Assembly: GCF_031679605.1 (NCBI RefSeq)
Contig: NZ_CP117522.1
Location: forward strand, 5,828,001 to 5,892,000
Source of the DNA: Streptomyces luomodiensis
GTDB lineage: Bacteria; Actinomycetota; Actinomycetes; Streptomycetales; Streptomycetaceae
DNA length: 64,000 bases
Reading direction: 5' to 3'
Position numbers and translations under genes: made by a program. Position 1 is the first letter of the stretch, and each line of letters opens with the position of its first letter. The notes under the pieces are model-generated. The model saw only the letters and a program-made list of their open reading frames with translations, was not told the DNA's origin and did not search any database. Below, in pieces: positions 51,230 to 59,677 of the stretch.

Positions 51230-52177
51230 ATGCGTGTCCTGCCCCGGGGCCGGTTGAGCTACGGCATGCAGCTGCCCGTCCAGTCGCAGTCCACCCTCTA
51301 CGCCGAGGCGTGGGAGGCCGAGGCCGGTCCGGCCGAGCTCCTCGCGGTCGCCCGCGCCGCCGACCGGCTCGGCTTCGCGTACCTCGCCGTCTGCGACCAC
51401 GTCGCGATCCCGCGGCGGCTGGCCGCCGCGATGGGCACCGTCTGGTACGACCCGGTGGCCACCCTGAGCTGGCTCGCCGCGGCCACCGAGCGGGTGCGGC
51501 TGCTCAGCCATGTGGCGGTCGCCGCGCTACGGCATCCGCTGCTGACCGCCAAGCAGTACGCGACGCTGGACCACCTCTCCGGCGGCCGGCTGATCCTCGG
51601 GGTCGGGGCCGGGCATGTGCGGGAGGAGTTCGAGGCGCTCGGGGTGGACTTCGCCCGGCGCGGGGCGCTGCTGGACGAGACGGTCGACGCGCTGAAGGCG
51701 GCGCTGGGGCCGGAGGAGTTCCCCGGCTTCCGCGGGGAGCGGTTCGCGTTCAGCGGTCTGGGGCAGGCCCCGCGTCCCGTCCAGACGCCGCGGCCCCCGC
51801 TGTGGATCGGCGGCTCCTCGCCCGCGGCGGTGCGCCGGGCGGCCGTCCGGGGTGACGGCTGGCTGCCGCAGGGCGACCCCCGGGACCGGCTGCCCGGCCA
51901 GATCGCCCGGCTGCGCGCGCTGCGGGAAGCGGCCGGGATCGACGAGCCCGCCGAGATCGGCGCGATCACCGAACCGCTGTACGTGGGGGAGCCCGGCTGG
52001 GACGTGGGGCGCCGGACCCTGACCGGCGCGCCGGAGCGGCTGGCCGACAGCCTGCGCGCGTACGCCGCGATGGGGGTGGACCAGATCCAGGTGCGGTTCC
52101 GCTGCCGGGACCACGCCGAGCTCACCGACCAGATAGCGGCCTTCGCCACCGATGTCGCCCCGCACCTCGACGACTAG
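51230..52177 (+). CDS. LLM-class F420-type oxidoreductase
   Basis: A 315-residue luciferase-like monooxygenase-family protein. It has LSWLAAATERVRLLSHVAVAALRHPLLTAKQYATLDHLSGGRLILGVGAGH (about 85-135), the core signature of F420-dependent members, and PRPPLWIGGSSPAAVRRAA (about 183-201). ATG 51230 follows GAGGAGG. The last codons (CTCGACGAC then TAG) are the first copy of a 12-13 bp tandem repeat. It is followed by an SDR gene, probably in the same transcript. Confidence 0.88.
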   Translation: MRVLPRGRLSYGMQLPVQSQSTLYAEAWEAEAGPAELLAVARAADRLGFAYLAVCDHVAIPRRLAAAMGTVWYDPVATLSWLAAATERVRLLSHVAVAALRHPLLTAKQYATLDHLSGGRLILGVGAGHVREEFEALGVDFARRGALLDETVDALKAALGPEEFPGFRGERFAFSGLGQAPRPVQTPRPPLWIGGSSPAAVRRAAVRGDGWLPQGDPRDRLPGQIARLRALREAAGIDEPAEIGAITEPLYVGEPGWDVGRRTLTGAPERLADSLRAYAAMGVDQIQVRFRCRDHAELTDQIAAFATDVAPHLDD

Positions 52178-52239
52178 CTCGATGACCTGGCTCGACGACG
52201 GGCTCGGACGACTGGCTCGACGACGGGCTCGATGATTAG
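52166..52239 (+). repeat. 12-13 bp tandem repeat spanning the LLM stop
   Basis: Six copies of a unit close to CTCGACGACGGG start at 52166, 52178, 52191, 52203, 52216 and 52228. The first copy contains the TAG stop of the LLM gene (52175-52177), and the last ends 10 bases before the SDR ATG. Confidence 0.85.
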
Positions 52240-52249
52240 GGAGAACGGG

Positions 52250-53032
52250 ATGGGCAAGCTGGACGGGCGGGTCGTCCTCATCACCGGGGCGGCGCGCGGG
52301 CAGGGGGAACAGGAGGCGCGGCTGTTCGCGGCGGAGGGCGCCCGGGTGGTCCTCGGCGACGTACTGGACGGGCCGGGCGAGGCGCTGGCCGAGGAGCTGG
52401 GGGAGCGCGCCCGCTTCGTGCACCTGGACGTGGGCCGGGAGGACGACTGGGCCGCCGCCGTCGCGGCCGCCAAGGACGCCTTCGGCGCGGTGGACGGCCT
52501 GGTCAACAACGCCGGCATCCTCCGCTTCAACGAGCTGACCAGCACCCCGCTGGCGGAGTACCTGGAGGTGGTCCAGGTCAACCAGGTCGGGACGTTCCTC
52601 GGGATGCGGACGGTGGCGCCGGAGCTGGCGGCGGCGGGCGGCGGGACGATCGTGAACACCGCCTCGTACGTCGCCCTGTCCGGCATGGCCTTCCTCACCT
52701 CCTACGCCGCGACGAAGGCGGCGGTGGTGGGGATGACGCGGGTGGCCGCGATGGAGCTCGCGGACAAGGGCATCCGGGTCAACGCGATGTGCCCGGGGGC
52801 GATCGACACCCCCATGACCAACCCGGCCCAGCTCGACCCCACCGCCGACAGCGCGGAGGCGTCGGCGGCGGTCGACGAGCTCTACCGCAAGCTGGTGCCG
52901 CTGGGCCGGATCGGCCGCCCGGAGGAGGTGGCGCGGCTGGCGCTCTTCCTGTCGTCGGAGGACTCGTCGTACGTGACGGGCCAGCCGTTCGTCGCCGACG
53001 GCGGCTGGCTGACCGGCGTCTCGGTCTTCTAG
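52250..53032 (+). CDS. Short-chain dehydrogenase (hydroxysteroid-type)
   Basis: A 260-residue classical SDR. The cofactor loop reads [12 protein letters not shown] (about 13-24), NNAGIL near residue 84, and the active site YAATK near 149-153. PGAIDTPM and [12 protein letters not shown] match family ends. The pattern resembles 3-alpha/20-beta-hydroxysteroid dehydrogenase-like proteins, so oxidation of a ring or side-chain alcohol is plausible. ATG 52250 follows GGGAGAACGGG. It lies between two LLM genes. Confidence 0.89.
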   Translation: MGKLDGRVVLITGAARGQGEQEARLFAAEGARVVLGDVLDGPGEALAEELGERARFVHLDVGREDDWAAAVAAAKDAFGAVDGLVNNAGILRFNELTSTPLAEYLEVVQVNQVGTFLGMRTVAPELAAAGGGTIVNTASYVALSGMAFLTSYAATKAAVVGMTRVAAMELADKGIRVNAMCPGAIDTPMTNPAQLDPTADSAEASAAVDELYRKLVPLGRIGRPEEVARLALFLSSEDSSYVTGQPFVADGGWLTGVSVF

Positions 53033-53092
53033 CCGACCACGAGCCGGTCACCCAGTCGACCACGAGTCGGTCTTCCAGTCGACCACGAGAAC
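53024..53092 (+). repeat. 23-bp tandem repeat spanning the SDR stop
   Basis: Three 23-base units (53024, 53047 and 53070) share CGACCACGAG. The first contains the SDR stop TAG (53030-53032); the other two lie in the spacer before site 12. Confidence 0.85.
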
Positions 53093-53163
53093 TGCGACGG
53101 TCCCCCCGGCTCCCCCGGCGGCCCTTGACGGTCCATGTCCGCGGTGCCAGAGTCAATCAAAAT

Positions 53164-53178
53164 CTGACGAAGCGTCAG
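53164..53178. promoter_or_regulatory. Candidate regulon operator, site 12
   Basis: CTGACGAAGCGTCAG has perfect 6-bp arms. It lies 29 bases before the LLM ATG at 53208 in a locally AT-rich patch (TCAATCAAAAT), consistent with an overlapping promoter. Confidence 0.87.
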
Positions 53179-53207
53179 ATAGACGTCGTCTGAGGCGGTG
53201 AACCTCC

Positions 53208-54335
53208 ATGGAATTCGGACTCTTCGTGCAGGGCTACGTCCCCGAAAGCCGACGCCGAACCGATCCCGAGGCCGAGCACCACGCGCTTGTCGAGGAGACC
53301 GAGTACGTCATCCAGGCCGACCGGTCCGGCTTCAAGTACGCATGGGCCTCCGAGCACCACTTCCTGGACGAGTACTCCCACCTCTCCGCGAACGATGTCT
53401 TCCTCGGCTACCTAGCCCACGCCACCGAGCGCATCCACCTCGGCTCCGGCATCTTCAACCCGCTGCCGCAGGTCAACCACCCCGTCAAGGTCGCCGAGAA
53501 GGTCGCGATGCTGGACCACCTCTCGGGCGGCCGGATCGAGTTCGGCTCGGGCCGGGGCGCGGGCAGCCACGAGATCCTCGGCTTCCTCCCGGGCGTGACC
53601 GACATGAACGCCACCAAGGAGATCTGGGAGGAGACGATCGCCGAGTTCCCCAAGATGTGGCTCCAGGACGAGTACCAGGGCTTCACGGGCAAGCACTGGT
53701 CGCTGCCGCCGCGCAAGGTGCTGCCCAAGCCGTACGGGGCCGCCCACCCGGCGATGTGGTATGCGGCCGGGTCGCCGCCCTCGTACGCCATGGCCGGCCG
53801 GAAGGGCCTCGGTGTGCTCGGCTTCTCCATCCAGAAGGTCTCCGACATGGAGTGGGTCCTGGACTCCTACAAGAGCGCCATCGAGGAGGCCGAGCCGGTC
53901 GGCGGCTTCGTCAACGACAACGTGATGGTCACCTCCACCGCGATCTGCGCGGAGACCCACGCCAAGGCCGTCGAGATCGCGGTCGGCGGCGGGCTGAACT
54001 ACCTCCAGTCGCTGCTCTTCCGCTACCACGACACCTTCCCCCGCCCGGAGGGCATCCCGGAGTGGCCCGAGCTGCTGCCGGAGTACACCGAGGAGATCAT
54101 CGAACTGCTCATCGCCGAGGAGCTGATGATCTGCGGCGACCCGGACGAGGTCTTCCGCCAGTGCAAGCGGTGGGAACAGGCCGGGGCCGACCAGCTGTCG
54201 TTCGGGCTGCCGATCGGGATCGGCTACGAGGACACGATGAACACGATCAAGCTCATCGGCGAGCACGTCATCCCGAAGATCGACACCGACCCGGTGCACC
54301 GTACGAGCCGCTTCCGCGACGCCACGGCGGGCTGA
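53208..54335 (+). CDS. LLM-class F420/flavin oxidoreductase
   Basis: A 375-residue luciferase-like protein. It has YAWASEHHFLDEYSH (about 46-60), ATERIHLGSGIFNPLPQVNHPVKVAEKVAMLDHLSGGRIEFGSGRG (about 76-120) and GRKGLGVLGFSI. It belongs to the longer LLM branch that includes alkanal-monooxygenase-like enzymes, so F420 or FMN may be used. The ATG has a modest GAGGCGGTGA upstream. It precedes a D-aminoacylase-like gene in a probable operon under site 12. The final codons and the TGA form the first copy of a 25-bp repeat. Confidence 0.88.
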   Translation: MEFGLFVQGYVPESRRRTDPEAEHHALVEETEYVIQADRSGFKYAWASEHHFLDEYSHLSANDVFLGYLAHATERIHLGSGIFNPLPQVNHPVKVAEKVAMLDHLSGGRIEFGSGRGAGSHEILGFLPGVTDMNATKEIWEETIAEFPKMWLQDEYQGFTGKHWSLPPRKVLPKPYGAAHPAMWYAAGSPPSYAMAGRKGLGVLGFSIQKVSDMEWVLDSYKSAIEEAEPVGGFVNDNVMVTSTAICAETHAKAVEIAVGGGLNYLQSLLFRYHDTFPRPEGIPEWPELLPEYTEEIIELLIAEELMICGDPDEVFRQCKRWEQAGADQLSFGLPIGIGYEDTMNTIKLIGEHVIPKIDTDPVHRTSRFRDATAG

Positions 54336-54363
54336 CACGACAGACGTCACGGCGGGCTGACAC
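54318..54363 (+). repeat. 25-bp direct repeat spanning the LLM stop
   Basis: GACGCCACGGCGGGCTGACAC (54318-54338) and GACGTCACGGCGGGCTGACAC (54343-54363) differ by one base and are 25 bp apart. The first includes the TGA stop (54333-54335). Confidence 0.8.
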
Positions 54364-54381
54364 CAGAAGGGACCTGAACCC

Positions 54382-56124
54382 GTGCTCGACCACCTGATCA
54401 AGGGCGCCACCGTGGCGGACGGCACCGGCGCGCCCTCGTACGCCGCCGACGTCGGCATCCGGGACGGCCGGATCGTGGCCATCGCCGAGCCCGGGACCGT
54501 CACCGAACCGGCGCGGTCCGCCGAGGACGCCACCGGGCTCGTCCTCGCGCCCGGGTTCGTCGACCCGCACACCCACTACGACGCCCAGCTGTTCTGGGAC
54601 CCGTACGCCACCCCCTCCATGAACCACGGCGTGACCACCATCGCCGGCGGCAACTGCGGTTTCACCCTCGCCCCGCTCAACCCCGACCGCCCCGCCGACG
54701 CCGACTACACCCGGCGGATGATGAGCCGCGTCGAGGGCATGTCGCTGGTGGCGCTGGAGCGGGGCGCGCCCTGGAACTGGCACGGCTTCGGCGAGTACCT
54801 GGACGCGCTGGAGGGCCGGATCGCCGTCAACGCGGGCTTCATGGTGGGGCACTGCGCGCTGCGCCGCCACGCCATGGGCGAGGACGCGATCGGCGGGCAG
54901 CCCACCCCCGCGCAGCTGGCGGAGATGGAGCGGCTGCTGCACGAGGCGATGGACGCGGGGGCGTGGGGGCTGTCCACCACCCAGTCCTCGACCCACTCCG
55001 ACGGGGACGGACAGCCGGTCGCCTCCCGGCACGCGCGGCCCGAGGAACTGCTGGCGCTCTCCCGGGCCGTCGGCGAGCACGAGGGGACGCAGATCGAGGC
55101 GATCGTGGCCGGCTGCCTCGACCAGTTCTCCGACGAGGAGATCGACCTGCTGGTGGAGATGAGCGCGGCCGCCGGCCGCCCGCTCAACTGGAACGTGCTG
55201 ACCATCGACGCGGCCGTCCCCGAGCGGATACCGCGCCAGCTCCAGGCCAGTGAACGGGCCCGTAAGGCGGGCGGCAGGATCGTCGCGCTCACCATGCCGA
55301 TCCTCACCCCCATGAACATGTCGCTCGGCACCTTCTGCGCGCTGAACCTCATCCCGGGCTGGGGCGACATCCTGGGACTGCCGATACCGGAACGGATCGC
55401 CAAGCTCCGTGACCCGGCCGTACGGGCGGAGCTGCTGCGCCGCGCGAACAGCCCCGAGGCCGGGGTTTTCCGGCGGCTCACCACCTTCGAGCGCTACGTC
55501 ATCGGCGACACCTACAGCGCGGCCAACGCCGGGCTGACCGGCCGGGTCGTCCGCGACATCGCCGCCGAGCGCGGCCAGGAGGCCTTCCACTGCCTGGTGG
55601 AGATCTGCGCCGCCGACGGGATGCGTACGGTGCTGTGGCCCATGCCGACCGACAACGACCCGGCCAGCTGGGAGCTGCGCCGGCAGACCTGGGAGCACGA
55701 GGACGTCCTGCTCGGCGGCTCGGACGCGGGCGCCCACCTGGACCGCATGTGCGGCGCCCCGTACACCACCCGCTTCATCGGCGACTGTCTGCGCGGCCGG
55801 AAACTGGTCGGCCTGGAACGGGCGGTGCGGATGCTGACGGACGACCCGGCCCGGCTGCTGGGGCTCCGCGAACGCGGCCGGATCACCGAGGGCTACCACG
55901 CCGACCTGGTCCTCTTCGACCCCGACCGGATCGACGCGGGCCAGGCCCGACTGGTCCACGACCTCCCCGGCGACAGCCCCCGCCTGGACTCGCGGGCGAC
56001 CGGGATCGTGAGCGTCCGGGTGGGCGGCACCGAGACCATCCGCGACGACGAGATCACCGGCGCGGTACCGGGACGGGTCCTGCGGTCGGGGCGCGACACG
56101 GAGACGGTGAGCACGAGGTGCTGA
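54382..56124 (+). CDS. Amidohydrolase-3 (N-acyl-D-amino-acid deacylase-like)
   Basis: A 580-residue metal-dependent amidohydrolase. The metal site GFVDPHTHYDAQLFWDP lies near residues 55-71, NHGVTTIAGGNCGFTLAP near 76-93, and the conserved GSDAGAHLDRMCGAPYTTRF near 450-469. A short N-terminal beta domain (LIKGATVADGTG) and a C-terminal one (GYHADLVLFDPD) are present. Named relatives hydrolyse N-acyl-D-amino acids, but in this context a cyclic amide, lactone or hydantoin-like intermediate is equally possible. GTG follows GAAGGGA. It is last in the operon under site 12. Confidence 0.88.
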   Translation: MLDHLIKGATVADGTGAPSYAADVGIRDGRIVAIAEPGTVTEPARSAEDATGLVLAPGFVDPHTHYDAQLFWDPYATPSMNHGVTTIAGGNCGFTLAPLNPDRPADADYTRRMMSRVEGMSLVALERGAPWNWHGFGEYLDALEGRIAVNAGFMVGHCALRRHAMGEDAIGGQPTPAQLAEMERLLHEAMDAGAWGLSTTQSSTHSDGDGQPVASRHARPEELLALSRAVGEHEGTQIEAIVAGCLDQFSDEEIDLLVEMSAAAGRPLNWNVLTIDAAVPERIPRQLQASERARKAGGRIVALTMPILTPMNMSLGTFCALNLIPGWGDILGLPIPERIAKLRDPAVRAELLRRANSPEAGVFRRLTTFERYVIGDTYSAANAGLTGRVVRDIAAERGQEAFHCLVEICAADGMRTVLWPMPTDNDPASWELRRQTWEHEDVLLGGSDAGAHLDRMCGAPYTTRFIGDCLRGRKLVGLERAVRMLTDDPARLLGLRERGRITEGYHADLVLFDPDRIDAGQARLVHDLPGDSPRLDSRATGIVSVRVGGTETIRDDEITGAVPGRVLRSGRDTETVSTRC

Positions 56125-56186
56125 CCGACCGGGCGCGGGGCCCCGGCCGATGCCGGGGCCCCTGTCATGCGTCTGCGCTGCCCTGG

Positions 56187-56387
56187 CTAGTCGTCGAACG
56201 CCCCGCGCTCGACGCCCCGGAGGAATGCGTGCCATTCCGTACCGGTGAAGCGGAGGGAGGGGCCGTCGGGGTTCTTGCTGTCCCGCACGGCGCGGCCGCC
56301 GTCGGATGTGGCCGCGATTTCCAGGCAGTTGTTGTTCTGGCCCGAGTACGACGACTTGATGTAGGGACCTATAACCTCAGGGGTCAC
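56187..56387 (-). CDS. DUF397 small protein
   Basis: 66 residues with the DUF397 pattern: KSSYSGQNNNCLEIAA, then AVRDSKNPDGPSLRFTGTEWHAFL. These small proteins are encoded beside Xre-type WhiJ regulators and are thought to bind or antagonise them. The GTG start overlaps the stop of the Xre gene, so the two are coupled. Confidence 0.9.
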   Translation of the reverse strand: MTPEVIGPYIKSSYSGQNNNCLEIAATSDGGRAVRDSKNPDGPSLRFTGTEWHAFLRGVERGAFDD

Positions 56388-57250
56388 GATGTGGCTTCCT
56401 TTTTGCTCCGCAGTACGCGCCGGATCAGCCGTGCGCTTGCATCCGGTGCCAGTGCGGCAGATCGTAGCTGTTCGAAAGCGCGGGTGTAAGCCGCGAGATC
56501 CTCGGCGCCTTCGAGGATGGACGCGCCTCTGAGGTTATCGATGGCGACGGCCTCAACGGTCGGCTGATCCTCGAAGCAGAACGAAGAAAAGGGGTACGTC
56601 ATTCCGGCCTTCACCCCTGCTGACAGGGGCAGGACCTGAAGGGAAACGTTCTGCCGCTTCCCCACCTCGAGAAGGTGTTCCAGCTGTCCGAGGTAGATGT
56701 CGTCGGGGACCAGCGAGTTGATGACCACCGGCTCCCAGATAACGGCCGCATACCTGGTCCCGCCTTCGCCGATCTTCGCTTGTCTCCCTTCGCGCACCTT
56801 CACCAACTGAGCCACGACATCGGGCGCCACATAGTCGGGTCCGGCCATGGTTACGCACTCTGCGTACCTCGCTGTTTGCAGGAGGCCCGGCACCAGTACC
56901 GTCTGCCATTCGCAAATGGCCGTGGCGTCGTCTTCAAGCGAAATGTGGTTTCGGTAACCCTCTGAAAGCTCCGGGAAGTTCAGCCACCATCCGCGATGGT
57001 TGCTGTTCTTGGCGAGCCACACGAGGTGGTCGCGCTCTTTCTCCTCGCTGACGCCGTACCGGTCGAGGAGCAGCAGAACCTCAGCAGGTTTGGCCGTGGT
57101 GATTCCGTCCTCCATGCGGCTGATCTTGGAGCGCGATCCGTAGATGAACTCCGCAGCCTGTGCCTGGTCGAAGCCAGCCTTGACCCTGTGGCGCTGCATC
57201 TTGCGGCCGAACCGCCTGCTACGCACAGTCGGCTTCCCACCTGCGGGCAT
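56384..57250 (-). CDS. WhiJ-type Xre regulator (Scr1 family)
   Basis: 288 residues. The N-terminal helix-turn-helix (about 14-70) includes FDQAQAAEFIYGSRSKISRMEDG. The C-terminal DUF5753/Scr1-like domain follows, with ICEWQTVLVPGLLQTARYAECV, VRVREGRQ-like KVREGRQAKI and SLQVLPLSAGVKAG. ATG 57248-57250 follows GGGAG. Base composition is less G+C-rich than its neighbours, common for this family. With DUF397 and the divergent ATPase it forms the trio known from whiJ/abaA-like loci that tune development and antibiotic production. Confidence 0.91.
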   Translation of the reverse strand: MPAGGKPTVRSRRFGRKMQRHRVKAGFDQAQAAEFIYGSRSKISRMEDGITTAKPAEVLLLLDRYGVSEEKERDHLVWLAKNSNHRGWWLNFPELSEGYRNHISLEDDATAICEWQTVLVPGLLQTARYAECVTMAGPDYVAPDVVAQLVKVREGRQAKIGEGGTRYAAVIWEPVVINSLVPDDIYLGQLEHLLEVGKRQNVSLQVLPLSAGVKAGMTYPFSSFCFEDQPTVEAVAIDNLRGASILEGAEDLAAYTRAFEQLRSAALAPDASARLIRRVLRSKKEATS

Positions 57251-57411
57251 GTCGTTGTCTCCCTCTCTCAAGCCCAAGTCTGCCCCCAAGAACGAACGTC
57301 GGGTGACGTTTCGCATCGAGCGAGGTTCGTGCACATGTGCACTCTAGGGGAGTTGCGGAAGTGAGAGTCGCCAGCCTAGCCTCTGTGCATGCGCCGCTAC
57401 GGAGCGCAATC

Positions 57412-57426
57412 TTGACGCACAGTCAG
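57412..57426. promoter_or_regulatory. Possible regulon operator, site 13
   Basis: TTGACGCACAGTCAG keeps TGACG and, with one mismatch, the right arm. It lies 14 bases before the ATPase ATG. The gene is a regulator, not a catabolic enzyme, and TTGACG alone could be a promoter element, so this is less certain than sites 1-8 and 10-12. Confidence 0.45.
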
Positions 57427-57440
57427 AGGGTAGGTCTGCC

Positions 57441-57899
57441 ATGCCCGATGCCGTTACGGACGACTCGCGACGGGACACCTTCCGGATCGCCAAGCACATA
57501 AGGAACGTGCCGGGAGCGCGGGCCCGGGTGGGCAAGAGCCTCGCGGACTGGGGCGTGAGCGGCGGCCTCGCCGACGACGTGATCCTGTCGGCGAGCGAGC
57601 TGGTGTCCAACGCGATCAAGCACTGCCGCGTGACCTTCGCCCAGATCGAGATCAGCGTCTCGGTGCAGGGCCAGGACATCGTGCTCGAGGTGACGGACCC
57701 GGACGGTGACAGACTCCCCCGACTCCGCGTCGTCGACATCGACGCGGAAGGCGGCCGCGGCCTCTACGTCATCGAGCAACTGGCGAACGCGTGGGGCCAC
57801 ACCCCCCGCCGGTGCGGCAAGTGCGTCTGGGCGCGCTTCGGCGTTGGCGTGGGGTATGCGGCCTTCGGTGCCGGTGACCGCCCGTCGGGCGACGAGTGA
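57441..57899 (+). CDS. ATP-binding regulatory protein (HATPase_c, WhiJ-associated)
   Basis: 152 residues of the GHKL ATPase fold. The N-box is ELVSNAIKHC (about 54-63), followed by VTDPDGDRLPR and GGRGLYVIEQLANAWG (about 107-122). It is divergent from the Xre/DUF397 pair, as in whiJ-like loci where the ATPase is the third member. The short divergent promoter (57251-57440) holds possible site 13. Partner sigma or anti-sigma proteins are not present here. Confidence 0.86.
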   Translation: MPDAVTDDSRRDTFRIAKHIRNVPGARARVGKSLADWGVSGGLADDVILSASELVSNAIKHCRVTFAQIEISVSVQGQDIVLEVTDPDGDRLPRLRVVDIDAEGGRGLYVIEQLANAWGHTPRRCGKCVWARFGVGVGYAAFGAGDRPSGDE

Positions 57900-57980
57900 G
57901 GCCGCAGAATGACTGGAACCGCCCACGGCCCGGTTCCGTGTCGAGGGGCGAGTGGGCGGTTTCCTGTGGTCGGCGGTGGG

Positions 57981-58709
57981 TTACGCGAGCCAGTCGGCGT
58001 AGCGGGTGGGGGCGAGGTGGGCGTCCGTGTCGGTGAGGACGTCGCCCTTGACGGGGGCGAACATGCCGGCGGTGGGGTCGGTGACGACGGTGCGGTTGTC
58101 GCCCTTGTGGGACAGGGTGATCCGGCCCAGCTCGTCCAGGGAGAAGACCTCGGGACCCGCGATGTTGCGGATGCCTCTCAGCGGGGCGCCCGCGGCGACG
58201 TCGGCCACCGCGGCGGCCACGTCCTTGGCGGCGATCGGCTGGATCGGCGTGGCGGGCAGCCGGACGGTGGCGCCGTCGGAGGTCCAGGACAGGACGGCGT
58301 CCATGAACTCCATGAACTGCGTCGCCCGGACGATCGAGTAGGGGATCGGACCGGCCGCGAGGATCTCCTCCTGGAGCGCCTTGGCCCGGTAGTAGTCCAG
58401 CTCCGGCACCTGGTCCACGCCGACGATGGAGAGGATGACGAAGTGGCCGACGCCGCCCTTCTGGGCCGCGGCCAGAAGGTTGTCCATCGAGGTCCGGAAG
58501 AAGGCCAGGGAGGCTTCGTCGAAGGTCGGGGAGTTCGTCAGGTTGACGACGACGTCGGCGCCCGCCACCGCCTCGGCCACGCCCTGGCCGCTGATGACGT
58601 CGACTCCGGTGGACTGCGAGTGCGGGACCGCCTCGTGCCCGGCGGCGTTCAGATTCTTGACGACCTGCGACCCGATCAGCCCGGTGCCGCCGATGACCGC
58701 GAACTTCAT
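57981..58709 (-). CDS. NmrA-like NAD(P)-binding protein
   Basis: 242 residues with an atypical SDR fold. GGTGLIGSQVVKNL (about 7-20) binds the cofactor, and VVNLTNSP and FVILSIVGVDQVPELDYYRAKALQE follow, with YxxxK-like YRAK. Such proteins sense or use NAD(P)H (NmrA, quinone oxidoreductase 2 types). ATG is followed closely by the Rossmann motif. It converges on the ATPase gene. No link to the catabolic regulon is visible. Confidence 0.86.
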   Translation of the reverse strand: MKFAVIGGTGLIGSQVVKNLNAAGHEAVPHSQSTGVDVISGQGVAEAVAGADVVVNLTNSPTFDEASLAFFRTSMDNLLAAAQKGGVGHFVILSIVGVDQVPELDYYRAKALQEEILAAGPIPYSIVRATQFMEFMDAVLSWTSDGATVRLPATPIQPIAAKDVAAAVADVAAGAPLRGIRNIAGPEVFSLDELGRITLSHKGDNRTVVTDPTAGMFAPVKGDVLTDTDAHLAPTRYADWLA

Positions 58710-58841
58710 GACATCCCTTTCGTCGGGGTTGGACTCATGAAGTATGTCCGTAATGCGGTATATGGTCCGCCAGGTGAGTGGGCCGTGCGCGGCGGACGCG
58801 GCCTGGCGCGAGGGGGTCGGCTGCGGGTGATCGGTGGGTGG

Positions 58842-59510
58842 TCAGTGGCCGCCGACGAACGTGACCGTCTCGTCGAGCGGCGCCCGGTCGGTGCGGGCGT
58901 CATTCACCGTGGCGTCCTCGAATCCGATCGACATGCCGCAGAAGAGGATCAGGTCGTCCGGTGGTGACAGGACCTCCGCGACGGTCGTGCGATACACCGA
59001 CCATGCCATCTGTGCGCAGCTGTGCAGTCCTTCGGCGCGGAGCAGCAGCATGACGGTCTGTAGATACATGCCGACGTCGGCCCATTGGGGCGAGCCCATG
59101 TCGCGGTGGATGTAGCAGAACAGGGCGGCGGGCGCGCCGAAGCAGTCCCAGTTCGCGGCGGTGATCCGCCGGCGTGCCTCCCAGTCCTCGCGTGCGATGC
59201 CGAGGGCTCCGTAGCGCTGATCGCCGAAGGCGGAGCGGCGCTCGCGGTACGGGGACTTCAGCACGGGCGGGTACATCTCGTACTCCCGCTCGTCCCAGGG
59301 GTCGCCCGCGGCCACGCGCTCACCGGCGCGCTTCTTGAGTTCGGCCAGTGGCTCACCGGTCAGCACGTAGGTGTGCCACGGCTGGAGGTTCGATCCGGAC
59401 GGCGACCACGCCGCGGCGGACAGGACGCGCTCCAGTACCTGCCTCGGGACGGGATGGTCCGTGAATCCGCGCACCGCTCGTCGGCTCGTGACCGCCTCGT
59501 AGACGTCCAT
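58842..59510 (-). CDS. Nitroreductase-family FMN protein
   Basis: 222 residues. It begins MDVYEAVTSRRAVRGFTDHPVP and has WSPSGSNLQPWHTYVLTG (about 36-53), the FMN-binding start of the nitroreductase fold. WADVGMYLQTVMLLLRAEGLHSCAQM and GMSIGFED follow. It likely reduces a nitro, quinone or enone group with NAD(P)H. ATG 59508-59510 has GAGAGG at 9 bases; upstream Met codons lack one. A GATAC palindrome upstream (59582-59592) resembles a half of the site before marR, so MarR may control it. Confidence 0.87.
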   Translation of the reverse strand: MDVYEAVTSRRAVRGFTDHPVPRQVLERVLSAAAWSPSGSNLQPWHTYVLTGEPLAELKKRAGERVAAGDPWDEREYEMYPPVLKSPYRERRSAFGDQRYGALGIAREDWEARRRITAANWDCFGAPAALFCYIHRDMGSPQWADVGMYLQTVMLLLRAEGLHSCAQMAWSVYRTTVAEVLSPPDDLILFCGMSIGFEDATVNDARTDRAPLDETVTFVGGH

Positions 59511-59581
59511 GTCCGCCTGCCTCTCCATCCGCTTTCGCGTTATCCGTCCAATCCGTCCGTGCGCCTTTCTTTGTTGCGGTC

Positions 59582-59592
59582 GATACGGTATC
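59582..59592. promoter_or_regulatory. GATACGGTATC palindrome before nitroreductase
   Basis: An 11-bp perfect palindrome 71 bases upstream of the nitroreductase ATG, followed by CTCGATACTATTTTG. The GATAC/GTATC arms recur before marR (60207-60226). Candidate MarR operator. Confidence 0.6.
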
Positions 59593-59677
59593 ACTCGATA
59601 CTATTTTGTGCGACACCTGGGCCGTGCGCAGGATGGGGCGGGGGAGATGCGCGGCCGTGCGGATGCCGCGGGCGTGC

